Shown here: positions 1 to 7,690 of the stretch, piece after piece
How the letters are laid out: each line of letters starts with the position of its first letter
How positions within the stretch are numbered: position 1 is the stretch's first letter
From: Acidobacteriota bacterium
GTDB taxonomy: Bacteria; Acidobacteriota; Vicinamibacteria; Fen-336
Direction of reading: 5' to 3'
Assembly: GCA_022340585.1 (NCBI GenBank)
Contig: JAJDNS010000070.1
Span: forward strand, 1 to 32,665
DNA length: 32,665 nt
The notes under the pieces: model-generated
What the model was told of the DNA's origin: nothing
Database searches by the model: none
The model's input: only the letters and a program-made list of their open reading frames with translations
Program-made: the position numbers and the translations under genes

Positions 1-1170
1 CACGGTCTCGGGCTGGTCCGTCGCGTGCACGTCCACCTTCTTCGCGTAGTAGCGGTAGACGCGCATGACGTAGTCCACGAGGCCGTCGCGCCGGGTCTCG
101 AGCTGGGCACGCTCGTGCTCCCCGTCGATGGCGTACCACTCCGGCGGCATGCGCCGCAGAGCTCCCTCGATCACCTCGTCCGTGAAGCGGCCCTGGAGGT
201 CGCTGGCCACCTCGCGCCAGGCGGCGGCGTCGAGGTCGGAGAGGAGCCAGCGATCGACCTCGAAGCAGTTGGTGAGCGGGCCTTCCAGCTTCCCGGGGTA
301 CTTCTCCGAGAACTTGAGCTCCTTGGGGATCCGGCCGCGGAGCGCCATCATCAGGATCCCGTCGTGGTGGACGAGGACCATGTCCGGGTCCTCGGGCAGG
401 GGCTGCCAGAGCTCGTGGTCGGGGAGGCGCATCCAGCGCCACTGGCCGCGGTGGCGGTCGAAGTTGTCGAGCCAGAGGTCCACCACCCGGGCCCGGAGGA
501 GCGCCCGGCTGTCGATCCGGTTCTCGGGGCCCGAGAGCCAACTCTCCCACAGGTCGGAGGTGGAGATGATCTCCGTCGCCCCCATGAACCCCGGCCGGCC
601 GTCGCCGGCGGGGAGCGGGAACTCGCCGATGGTGCCGAACTCGCCGGCGAAGGTCTTCCGGAACTCCCCGAGGGCGGGGTCGTCCGGCATCACCGTGAGG
701 CGCGGAGTCGTGTGGGCGACACCGGCCACCTCGAAGAGGGGGGCCAGGATCTGCCCGGCCGCGGGATGGGTGTGCGAGCTCTGGTCCTGGGCGAGCTTCC
801 CGGGGAAGTGGTCGCGCCACTCCTCGGGCAGCATCCGCTCCGGGTGCTTGTGCAGGGACCGGAAGGTGTACGCGCGTCCGTCGGCGCTCTTGAACGCGAG
901 GCCGAGGCCCTGGGCCTGGCCCACCACGCGCACCGGCGTGAGGCCGCCTGCCGTGCCCTGCAGGTCGAGCACCGGCACCTCGACCGGCGTCGTCCAGAGG
1001 TCCCGATAGCCGTCACCGAACCAGAACCGGTGGAACCCGCCGGCCTCGTACTGCGGCCCCGCGGCCACGGTTCGCCTCTCCTCGGTGCCGGGCGCGGCCT
1101 CCGGGCTCTGGGCGCCGGCCGGGCCCGGGAGAGCCGCCGCGGCCACGAGGAACAGAAGGATCCGACGCAT
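1..1170 (-). CDS. Large exported protein, N-terminal 390 residues (C-terminus outside window)
   Basis: The reading frame begins at the ATG at 1170 and is open to the window edge, giving 390 residues without a stop. Residues 1-20 form a signal peptide (two Arg, hydrophobic core, AGA-Q cleavage). The region from about residue 55 resembles a family of 800-1100 residue uncharacterised proteins that I recall from Acidobacteriota and Gemmatimonadota, often ending in an outer-membrane barrel; this is memory, not a search. Residues 234-246 read LDNFDRHRGQWRW. This DRHxxQW motif resembles the catalytic loop of HipA/PI3K-like kinases, and a conserved-looking FRSLHKHP lies near residue 104. A kinase-like fold is therefore possible but unproven. 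No downstream partner can be seen because the gene leaves the window. Confidence 0.75.
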   Translation of the reverse strand, partial: MRRILLFLVAAAALPGPAGAQSPEAAPGTEERRTVAAGPQYEAGGFHRFWFGDGYRDLWTTPVEVPVLDLQGTAGGLTPVRVVGQAQGLGLAFKSADGRAYTFRSLHKHPERMLPEEWRDHFPGKLAQDQSSHTHPAAGQILAPLFEVAGVAHTTPRLTVMPDDPALGEFRKTFAGEFGTIGEFPLPAGDGRPGFMGATEIISTSDLWESWLSGPENRIDSRALLRARVVDLWLDNFDRHRGQWRWMRLPDHELWQPLPEDPDMVLVHHDGILMMALRGRIPKELKFSEKYPGKLEGPLTNCFEVDRWLLSDLDAAAWREVASDLQGRFTDEVIEGALRRMPPEWYAIDGEHERAQLETRRDGLVDYVMRVYRYYAKKVDVHATDQPETV

Positions 1171-1230
1171 TCGCAACCTCCGTTTGACTCGATGCTTGAG
1201 ACATCGACGATAGACGCCCGCCCGGTGCCT

Positions 1231-1405
1231 GGAGCGAGGCTCGCTTCGAATGGCGATGGAGGACAAATACCAGGCCCGGGAGGGTCGTCGGGAGCGTGCG
1301 CACGCTCATCGCCACCGCCCGGGACATGGCCCGGATGGAGGGACGGCCGGCGATGAGCTGGCGGGCGATCATCTCTCGAAGGCGATCGATCTGACTATGG
1401 GCGAA
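1231..1405 (-). pseudogene. Possible remnant of an AraC-type helix-turn-helix regulator
   Basis: The minus strand between the two flanking genes encodes, in one frame, a segment starting QIDRLREMIARQ and continuing to PSIRAMSRAVAMSVRTL. This resembles the first helix-turn-helix of AraC regulators of the kind that read DRVR-x-IARQ then PSI-x-x-x-ARxLGMSxRTLQRRL. The similarity stops after RTL: the expected QRRL is replaced by PTTL, no start codon or sensory domain is present, and the frame then runs into the neighbouring gene. It is best read as a short decayed fragment. Chance similarity in GC-rich DNA is the alternative. Confidence 0.35.
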
Positions 1406-1455
1406 TCTCGCGGGGCGGGGAAGCTGCCCTTTGGTGAAGGTCGGTGTCGCGCCGG

Positions 1456-3183
1456 TCAGCTCTGCTTCCGCGGGTAGGGGTAGCCGCCCGCGAGGGCGGC
1501 GGCCAGCTTCTCGTCGTGGTGGTAGATGTCGTCCACGAAGAACACCACGCCCTCCGAGTTCACGTGGACGGTGTCGTAGAAGAGCACCACCATCAACGGC
1601 TCGCTCAGGTCGACCCGCGTCGGGGTCTCGCCCTGCATCGCCGCTTCGATCTTCTCGAGCGTCCACTCCGGCTGGTCGCGGAGCACCCACTCGGCCAGGG
1701 CGGCCGGGTTCTCCACGCGGATGCACCCGTGGCTGAAGTCCCGCCGGGTCCGGGAGAAGAGCTCCTGGGCCGGGGTCCCGTGCATGTAGATGTTGCTGGC
1801 GTTGGGGAAGATGAACTTCGCCAGCCCGAGGGCGTTCTTCGGGCCCGGCCTCTGGCGGATGCGCAGGGTCCCGGCCAGCACGTGGTCGAGGTTCTCCTCC
1901 GTGGGCGGGTACGTCTGGGCGCCCGGGCCGCCGGTGGCCACGATCTCCATGTCGTGCTCCTCGAGGTAGGAGGGGTCCTTCCGCGCGCGGGGCACGGACT
2001 CGCGCGAGGCGATGCTGTAGGGGATGTTCCAGTACGGGCGGAGAACCACGTACTCCATCTCCTCGACGAAGATCGGCGTGCTGCTGCGCAACGACCGGCC
2101 CACGATGACGTTCATTCGCAGCGGCTCCTCGCCGCTCGCGGGATCGGTGGCCCACAGGCGGAACAGCGGCACGTTGACGAAGACCGTCGGCTGTCCGGTG
2201 ATCTCCGGGAGCCAGCGCATGCGCTCCATGGCCAGCTCGATCTGGTGGACCCGGTGGGAGGCGGGGACGTTGAGGGCGGCCAGGGTCCCCTTGCCGATGA
2301 CACCGTCCTGGTCGAGCCCGTGGCGCCACTGGAAGTGCTTCACCGCTTCGACGAGGGGCCCCGCGTAGAGAGGGGTGCCGTCGTCCGCGGTGCCGCCACC
2401 GGCCGCGGCGTCCTCCGCGGACAGGTCGCCGAAGGCCTGGAGCCGGGCGGCGAGACGCGGCACGCCGGCCCAGGCGTCTCCGCTCTCGATCTTGCCGCGT
2501 CCCTCCGGCAGCGCCGGCACGGCCTCGGGCTCGTGGTCGGCGAGCTCCTTGTAGACGGCCAGGGCCCGGCGGGCCCGTGCGTAGTGGGCAAAAGGCGGCT
2601 CCAGCTCGGCGAGGGCCGCATCGACGCCCTTGCCGTCGCGCACCTCCCGCAGCTTCGCCCGGAGGTTGAGCACCTTGGGCGTGACGTCGTATCCCCAGTG
2701 CAGGGTGGCGGGGTCGACCCGCCCCAGGTGCACCGCGGCCAGCAGCCGAACGACGGCCACGCTCAGCCCCAGGTCGAACAGCGCCCGGTCCGGGCCCGAG
2801 ACCGCGGCTCCGGAATGGAAGAGCGCCCACTGCTCCGAGAGCCACCCGGCGTCGTAGTCGGCGGGGTCGAGCCCGTGCACACCGGCCGCGCCCACGGTGC
2901 CGATGGCCCGGGTCACCAGGGGTGACGGCGTCGTCCCGTCGAACCAGAGGAGCCGGTCCGGCTCCGCTTCGTAGGCCGCCTTCAGCACCGGAGCCATGTA
3001 GGGGATGTCCGGCCACTTGAGGTCGGGGTGCTGAGCCGCAGTGAGCACGTGCTCGACGGTCGCCGCCACGTCGGGGTCGGCAGTGGGGATGTCCTGCGCG
3101 GTCCCGGGGCCGGAGACGCCCAGGGCGAAGACCAGCGCTGACGCCAGGGCCAGGAAGCGGACCTGCTCGAACGACCGATTCAT
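1456..3183 (-). CDS. ldtD: L,D-transpeptidase, YcbB/LdtD type
   Basis: This 575-residue exported enzyme should form 3-3 (mDap-mDap) cross-links in periplasmic peptidoglycan. Residues 1-30 are a signal peptide. A peptidoglycan-binding helical repeat lies at about 272-306 (FQWRHGLDQDGVIGKGTLAALN). The YkuD catalytic domain at about 330-500 carries HGT at 468-470 and SHGCIRVEN with catalytic Cys487 and His485. The order scaffold, PG-binding domain, YkuD matches the long YcbB family. A longer frame exists upstream, but the ATG at 3183 is preceded by a perfect AGGAGG (3190-3195) at 6 nt and begins the signal peptide. A Kbp-like gene lies upstream on the same strand, separated by strong hairpins, and a MepK-like endopeptidase is close by, as ycbB and ycbK are neighbours in E. 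coli. Confidence 0.93.
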   Translation of the reverse strand: MNRSFEQVRFLALASALVFALGVSGPGTAQDIPTADPDVAATVEHVLTAAQHPDLKWPDIPYMAPVLKAAYEAEPDRLLWFDGTTPSPLVTRAIGTVGAAGVHGLDPADYDAGWLSEQWALFHSGAAVSGPDRALFDLGLSVAVVRLLAAVHLGRVDPATLHWGYDVTPKVLNLRAKLREVRDGKGVDAALAELEPPFAHYARARRALAVYKELADHEPEAVPALPEGRGKIESGDAWAGVPRLAARLQAFGDLSAEDAAAGGGTADDGTPLYAGPLVEAVKHFQWRHGLDQDGVIGKGTLAALNVPASHRVHQIELAMERMRWLPEITGQPTVFVNVPLFRLWATDPASGEEPLRMNVIVGRSLRSSTPIFVEEMEYVVLRPYWNIPYSIASRESVPRARKDPSYLEEHDMEIVATGGPGAQTYPPTEENLDHVLAGTLRIRQRPGPKNALGLAKFIFPNASNIYMHGTPAQELFSRTRRDFSHGCIRVENPAALAEWVLRDQPEWTLEKIEAAMQGETPTRVDLSEPLMVVLFYDTVHVNSEGVVFFVDDIYHHDEKLAAALAGGYPYPRKQS

Positions 3184-3253
3184 GACGATCCTCCTCTGCG
3201 GCGACATCCGGGCGGTGGATGGCGGGCACGGCACCGCCGGACCACACACGGAC

Positions 3254-3315
3254 GCCCCGGCAGCCACGAGGCCGCCGGGGCGCGCTTCGACGAGGCGAGT
3301 CGGACTCGCCTCGTC
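3254..3315 (-). terminator. Two tandem hairpins downstream of the kbp-like gene
   Basis: Two inverted repeats lie between the kbp-like stop (3332) and the ldtD start. One has GCCCCGGC at 3254-3261 pairing with 3274-3281 around a 12-nt loop. The other is a perfect 13-base inverted repeat, 3289-3301 with 3303-3315, which folds as at least 11 bp with a short loop. There is no T-tract, so they may terminate imperfectly or protect the kbp-like transcript 3' end. Confidence 0.45.
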
Positions 3316-3331
3316 TCCGGGCCTCCTTCGC

Positions 3332-3799
3332 TCAGGCCTTCGGGATGCGCAGGACCTGGCCCGGGTAGATCTTGTCCGGGTCCTTCAGCATCGGCTTGTT
3401 GGCCTCGAAGATCACCGGGTACTTCATGGCGTCACCGTAGAACTGCTTGGCGATCTTGGAGAGGCTGTCGCCGGGGGCGACCGTGTAGAACTGTGCCTCC
3501 GGCTCCGGGGGGGCCTCCGCGGGCTTCTTCTCGGCCGGCGGGGCGATGGTCATCTTGTCGTCGACCTTGGAGATGCCCTCGGTGTTCCCCACGACCAGGA
3601 GCACCTTCTCCTTGTCGGCCAGGCTGGCCGCCTGCCCCGACACCGTCGCGGTCTCCCCGACCACGTCGATCTTCAGCTGCTCCACCGGCAGCCCCAGCAT
3701 GCGCACGTGGTTCTCCAGCTTGGCCGACCGCTCCTGATCGGGCTCGTCCGACCCGAACAGGGCGTCTCCCGCTCCCTTGACGAAGTCCATGAATCCCAT
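3332..3799 (-). CDS. kbp: BON-LysM domain protein, Kbp (YgaU)-like
   Basis: This 155-residue protein has the length and architecture of E. coli Kbp (149 residues). The N-terminus MGFMDFVKGAGDALFG is an amphipathic segment without a signal peptide. A BON domain follows at about residues 25-85 (LKIDVVGETATVSGQA), then a Pro/Ala/Glu-rich linker, and a LysM domain at about 103-155 (FYTVAPGDSLSKIAKQFYGD to YPGQVLRIPKA). Kbp binds potassium in E. coli; LysM domains otherwise bind peptidoglycan. The ATG at 3799 has an AAGGGAG ribosome site 8-9 nt upstream; a longer upstream frame lacks support. It lies between an L,D-transpeptidase gene and a divergent MepK-like gene, which suggests a cell-envelope role here. 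Confidence 0.9.
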   Translation of the reverse strand: MGFMDFVKGAGDALFGSDEPDQERSAKLENHVRMLGLPVEQLKIDVVGETATVSGQAASLADKEKVLLVVGNTEGISKVDDKMTIAPPAEKKPAEAPPEPEAQFYTVAPGDSLSKIAKQFYGDAMKYPVIFEANKPMLKDPDKIYPGQVLRIPKA

Positions 3800-3994
3800 T
3801 TGAAAACTCCCTTCTTGACGTTGACTGGGGCACGCACCCTCGATGGCCGGCAGCACCGCGCGTCCGTCCGAGGGTGCGGCGCAGCCTACTGCAACCCGGC
3901 CTCGCCCCGCAATGTCAGTTCTACCAGTCGGGGGCGTAACGTGTTTTGGCATGTTCGACTTGCGCGGGCCGCGAGGATTCCCTAGGATCAGCGG

Positions 3995-4570
3995 ATGCGT
4001 GTTTCGCCGAGAGTGGGCCCGGCCCCCCGAGACACGTCCGGGACCCGTCGCGGCTTTCTCCGCGGCCTCGCCGGCCTCACGGTGGTCGCGGCGGCCGCTC
4101 CGGCCCGCCTGCTCGCCGACACCGGGAGCGAGCGCGTCCTCTCGCTCGCCAACACCCACACCGGCGAGCGACTGACCATCCCGTACTTCGCCGACGGCGA
4201 CTACCTGCCCGGGGCCCTCGCGCGGCTCGAGCACCACCTCCGCGATCACCGCAACGGCGCGGAGCACCCGATGGACCCGGTATTGTTCGACATCCTGAAC
4301 GACCTCCGCCTCGCCACCGGGACCCGGGCGCCCTTCCAGGTCATCTCCGGCTACCGCTCGCCGAAGACGAACGCGAAGCTGCGGGCGGCCGGTCGCGGGG
4401 TGGCGAAGCGCAGCCTCCACATGGACGGACGGGCCATCGACGTGCGCCTGGCCGACGTGAAGACGTCGGTCCTGCGCGACGCGGCCCTCGAGCTGCGCCG
4501 CGGGGGCGTGGGGTACTACCGCAAGTCCGACTTCGTCCACGTCGACACCGGGCGCTTCCGCACCTGGTAG
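3995..4570 (+). CDS. mepK: Tat-exported DUF882/M15-type murein endopeptidase, MepK (YcbK)-like
   Basis: This 191-residue protein starts with a twin-arginine signal (TRRGFLRGLAG, Arg18-Arg19, then a hydrophobic stretch). The domain from about residue 45 is DUF882/peptidase M15_2. It has SGYRSPKTN at 118-126, the zinc-binding SLHMDGRAID (His142, Asp149) and FVHVD (His182). E. coli MepK cleaves the 3-3 cross-links made by L,D-transpeptidases, and ycbK lies beside ycbB there, so proximity to the LdtD-like gene supports the same role. The ATG at 3995 is preceded by AGGA at a reasonable distance. The next gene starts 4 bp after the stop, so the two are probably co-translated. Confidence 0.9.
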   Translation: MRVSPRVGPAPRDTSGTRRGFLRGLAGLTVVAAAAPARLLADTGSERVLSLANTHTGERLTIPYFADGDYLPGALARLEHHLRDHRNGAEHPMDPVLFDILNDLRLATGTRAPFQVISGYRSPKTNAKLRAAGRGVAKRSLHMDGRAIDVRLADVKTSVLRDAALELRRGGVGYYRKSDFVHVDTGRFRTW

Positions 4571-4574
4571 CCCC

Positions 4575-5411
4575 GTGACCGACGTCCGGGCCCTGCAGGA
4601 GCGTCTCGAGCGGACCTTCCGGGGCGCCTTCCACGTGCGGGACGTGGCCGAGGCCCTCGTCTCCTTCGATGCCACGACGCCGGCGGCGACGGCGCTCGAG
4701 CGCGCCGGGCGCCGGGGCTTCGCCGTCGTCGGGGTTCGCGAGGGGGGCATCGTGGGCGGCTACGCCACCGCGGAAGGCCTCGGGAACGTCCGCGTCTGCG
4801 GCGACGCGCTGCGGCCCTTCGAGGACGAAGAGGTCGTGGCCGGCGGGACCGCTCTCGACGAGGGGCTGCGGCGGCTCGCGGGCCGGGAGAGGGTCTTCGT
4901 CACCGCCTTCGGTCAGGTGGCGGGCATCGTCACCTGGACCGACGTCCAGAAGCCGCCGGCGCGGATGTGGCTCTTCGGCCTCGTCACCCTTCTCGAGGAT
5001 GCCTTCACCGGGCTCATCGAGGTGTGGCACCCCGACGATTCCTGGACGGAGCTCGTGTCGGCGGGACGCCTCCGGAAGGCGAAGGAGCTGCTCCGGGAGA
5101 GGCGCCGCCACGGCGCCGACGTGGGCCTTCGTCTCCTGGACTGTCTCCAGCTCCCGGACAAGGGCCTGATCCTCCTGCGGCGGGAGGAGACCCGCCGGCT
5201 CCTCGACCTGCCGTCGAAGGAGGCCGGCGAGCGCGCCCTCAAGAAGCTGGCGCAGCTGCGCAACGGCCTCGCCCACTCCCAGGACATCGTCACCAGGGAC
5301 TGGGACATGATCCTCCGCCTCGCCGGCCGCCTCGAGGACATCGTGCTCCTGGGGAGCACCTTCGCGCGCCCCCGCCGGGCGCGCCCGAAGAAGAAGACCC
5401 GAAGCCCCTGA
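4575..5411 (+). CDS. CBS-like regulatory domain protein with C-terminal HEPN-like motif
   Basis: The 278-residue product starts with GTG 4 bp after the MepK-like stop. Residues 1-125 look like a CBS pair: a segment with FAVVGVREGGIVGGYAT near 49-64, and a second ending in VFVTAFGQVAGIVTWTDV near 107-124. CBS pairs usually sense adenosyl ligands. The C-terminal half is helical and contains LRNGLAHSQDI at 228-238. Its R229-x4-H234 fits the Rx4-6H motif of HEPN domains, many of which are RNases or toxins. No signal peptide or membrane segment is seen, so the protein is probably cytosolic. The domain calls rest on motifs only; substrate and partner are unknown. Confidence 0.72.
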   Translation: MTDVRALQERLERTFRGAFHVRDVAEALVSFDATTPAATALERAGRRGFAVVGVREGGIVGGYATAEGLGNVRVCGDALRPFEDEEVVAGGTALDEGLRRLAGRERVFVTAFGQVAGIVTWTDVQKPPARMWLFGLVTLLEDAFTGLIEVWHPDDSWTELVSAGRLRKAKELLRERRRHGADVGLRLLDCLQLPDKGLILLRREETRRLLDLPSKEAGERALKKLAQLRNGLAHSQDIVTRDWDMILRLAGRLEDIVLLGSTFARPRRARPKKKTRSP

Positions 5412-5496
5412 GCCGACCCGGCAGCCCTGAAGCCCGACCTCGAATCGGCAGGGTCGACACGACCCGCCGCGTCTTCCCTGGGGTACTCTCCTCGTC

Positions 5497-7068
5497 GTGC
5501 CGTCCGAGGAATCCTCCGCGACCGATCCCCGGCCTCTCCTTCCGGGCTGGGGGTGGGTGAGCCTCGCCGTCATCCTCGTCTTCGTCTACGGCCGCGGGCT
5601 GGCGAGCGATCCCCTGAGGTGGGAGGAGCCCCGCCGGGCCCTGGTGGCCATGGAGATGATCCACCGGGGCGACTACGTCGTCCCCCGACTCCTCGGTGAG
5701 CCGTACCTCAACAAGCCTCCCGCACAGAGCTGGGCCATTGCCCTCCTCTCGGGCCTCGACGCCCGCCGGGTGGGACCCCTCAGCGTCCGTCTGCCCACCC
5801 TCCTGGCGGTGGCGGGGATCGCCGTGCTGCTGTGGCGCCTGGGGACCTCGTCGCGGGCGGGGCCAGACCCCCTCCCCGCCCTCGTCTTCCTCACCTTTGG
5901 CATCCTGCCCCAGTACGGCCGACCCGGGGAGATCGACCTCCTCTTCACCTTCTGGGTCACCGCGGCCCTGGCCGCCTTCGAGTGGGGACGTCGCCGCGGA
6001 ACCCCGGCCCTCCAGTGGGCGGGGTCGCAGGGGCTGGTCGGCCTCGGCGTTCTCACCAAGGGACTGGCGCCTCTGTTCTTCCATCCCCCGGTCCTCGCCG
6101 TCACCTGGCGGCGGCGGGAGGTCCGATTCGCGCCGTTGGCCTTCGCCGGTGGCCTCCTGCTCCTGCTCGCGGTGGTCGCGGCCTGGGTCGTCCCGTACGC
6201 CCGGCTCGGCCCGGCCCTGGCGTTGGGGGATCGCCTGGTGGCGGAGGTGGCCCAGCGCACCGTCGCCTCCGGGGGCAGCGACGCCCTGCGGCACGCCGTC
6301 ACCTACCCGCTCGTCCTCCTCGGGGCGGCCGCCCCCTGGTCGCTGGTGACCCTGGCCCTGCTCCGGCCCCGCGCGCGGGCCACGCTCCGAGGCCTCGTCT
6401 CCGATCCCTGGCGTGCGCTGTGTGGCGCGGTGGGGCTCTGGGCGGTGGTGGTCTTCGCCTTCGTCCCCGGGACCCTGCCCCGCTACCTCGTCCCGGCGCT
6501 GCCCGCGGCGGCCGTCCTCGTGGCCGCGGTCCTGAGGCGCGTCGACCGACCGCGGGACGTGCCGTGGCTGTGGGTCGGTCTCGGGGTCGTGTGGCTCGTC
6601 GCGCTTCCCGGGGTCGCCCGGGAGCGTCTGTCGCCTCTGCCTCCAGCCGACGCCGCGGTGCTCACGGTCTCGACGACCCTGCTGGGCCTCCTGGCCCTCG
6701 GGGTGGGGCGGGTCCTGGCCCGCACGTCCGGAGTCGCCTTCGCGGTCCTGCTCGCCGCCGGCCTCCTCTACGGCCTGGCGTATGGCGGCGTCGCCGAGGC
6801 CCGGACCGCCGAGCGATACCGGGCCTTCGAGGAGGCCGCCGCGGATCTCGCTCCCCTCGTTCGTCCCGACGTCCCCCTCGTGGTGCAGCCGGGAACGGAC
6901 CGCCGCTTCACCTGGCCCCTCGCCCATCGCCTGGACCGCCTTCTCGTGGAGCGACCGCCCGAGGGGCCTCACGACATCGTGGGAGCGGTGGGGCCGGGGC
7001 CCCCGCCCGGCCGGCTCGTGCGCGAGTCGGGGGGCTTCGCCCTCTGGCGGGCGGACCGGAGACGCTGA
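5497..7068 (+). CDS. Integral membrane glycosyltransferase, GT39/ArnT-like (PMT_2)
   Basis: This 523-residue multi-spanning protein has about ten or more hydrophobic segments and an early loop reading WEEPRRALVAMEM then GDYVVPRLLGEPYLNKPP. That matches the PMT_2/ArnT signature (DE-x-RYA, GDW-x-VP, G-x-PY-x-KPP) with EE replacing DE. Family members transfer a sugar from a polyprenyl-phosphate donor to a lipid or protein on the periplasmic side. The GTG at 5497 is the start that leaves the first membrane segment (about residues 20-35) complete; its ribosome site is weak. It ends convergently with a TonB-C gene. A GT2/LAB_N pair of the kind that could make and handle the donor lies at 9.6-10.6 kb. 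Confidence 0.85.
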   Translation: MPSEESSATDPRPLLPGWGWVSLAVILVFVYGRGLASDPLRWEEPRRALVAMEMIHRGDYVVPRLLGEPYLNKPPAQSWAIALLSGLDARRVGPLSVRLPTLLAVAGIAVLLWRLGTSSRAGPDPLPALVFLTFGILPQYGRPGEIDLLFTFWVTAALAAFEWGRRRGTPALQWAGSQGLVGLGVLTKGLAPLFFHPPVLAVTWRRREVRFAPLAFAGGLLLLLAVVAAWVVPYARLGPALALGDRLVAEVAQRTVASGGSDALRHAVTYPLVLLGAAAPWSLVTLALLRPRARATLRGLVSDPWRALCGAVGLWAVVVFAFVPGTLPRYLVPALPAAAVLVAAVLRRVDRPRDVPWLWVGLGVVWLVALPGVARERLSPLPPADAAVLTVSTTLLGLLALGVGRVLARTSGVAFAVLLAAGLLYGLAYGGVAEARTAERYRAFEEAAADLAPLVRPDVPLVVQPGTDRRFTWPLAHRLDRLLVERPPEGPHDIVGAVGPGPPPGRLVRESGGFALWRADRRR

Positions 7069-7236
7069 GGCCGCCCGATCAGGGGAGCTTGGCCTCGGCA
7101 GCCCTCGGGGCTCGGCGGGCACCCCGGCGGCGGGCCCGCACCCTTCGAAGGGGATGCAGGGTCCTCGCCGGGGCCCTCTCCCGCCGAGCCCCTGACCTCA
7201 CGCCGTGGCCAATCAGCTGCCCGGTGTCGCTCGACC

Positions 7237-7614
7237 CTAGCTCAGAGCGAAACGGATGGTGACGGTGAAGATCAGCTCCATGGGCTTTCCGTCCTCGTCG
7301 CGCACCGGCTCGTAGCGCCACTGGCCGACCGCGGTGCGGGCGGCCTCGACGAGGCGGGCGTCCTCGCCCTGCACCACGCGGGTCTCCCGGACGGTGCCGT
7401 CCTCGGCGATCACCGCGTCGAGAACGACCACCCCCTGGACTCCTTCCTTCTTGGCGTCCTCGGGGTACCGGGGGGCGACCTTGTGGATCACCTTGGGCTC
7501 GCTCATGGTCGCCTCGTCGTAGCGAACGGGCTCTCCCGCCTGGAGCGCCGCCGCGCCCAGGGGGGCGACAACGGCCACGAGCATTCCCACGAGTAGCGTC
7601 CTGCGGTCGATCAT
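7237..7614 (-). CDS. Small exported TonB C-terminal domain protein
   Basis: The product is 125 residues: a signal peptide or signal anchor (MIDRRTLLVGMLVAVVAPLG) and then almost only a TonB C-terminal domain at about 35-125. Hallmarks are APRYPEDAKKEGVQGVVVLD, EDGTVRETRVVQG and AVGQWRYEPVRDEDGKP. A classical TonB also has a long Pro-rich linker, absent here, so it is unlikely to be a standard energy transducer and may bind other envelope proteins. A good AAGGAGAGG site precedes the ATG. It lies 76 bp downstream of a second TonB-C gene with the same domain, probably the distal gene of the ECF sigma operon. Confidence 0.88.
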   Translation of the reverse strand: MIDRRTLLVGMLVAVVAPLGAAALQAGEPVRYDEATMSEPKVIHKVAPRYPEDAKKEGVQGVVVLDAVIAEDGTVRETRVVQGEDARLVEAARTAVGQWRYEPVRDEDGKPMELIFTVTIRFALS

Positions 7615-7690
7615 CTCACCCTCTCCTTCTGCCTACTCAGGTCCGGCGTTCGTCAAGGAGAGGCCACGGGGACGGCCGACCGTGCACACC

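Noticed and set aside
1013..3247. Very long open frame on the minus strand overlapping the L,D-transpeptidase
   Set aside because: It is an Arg/Gly/Pro-rich shadow of the true gene in another frame, common in GC-rich DNA; only the short AraC-like piece in the gap has any resemblance to a family.
7069..7236. Terminator between the convergent GT39 and TonB-C genes
   Set aside because: Only short weak stems (AGCCC-TCG-GGGCT) are seen, with no T-tract.
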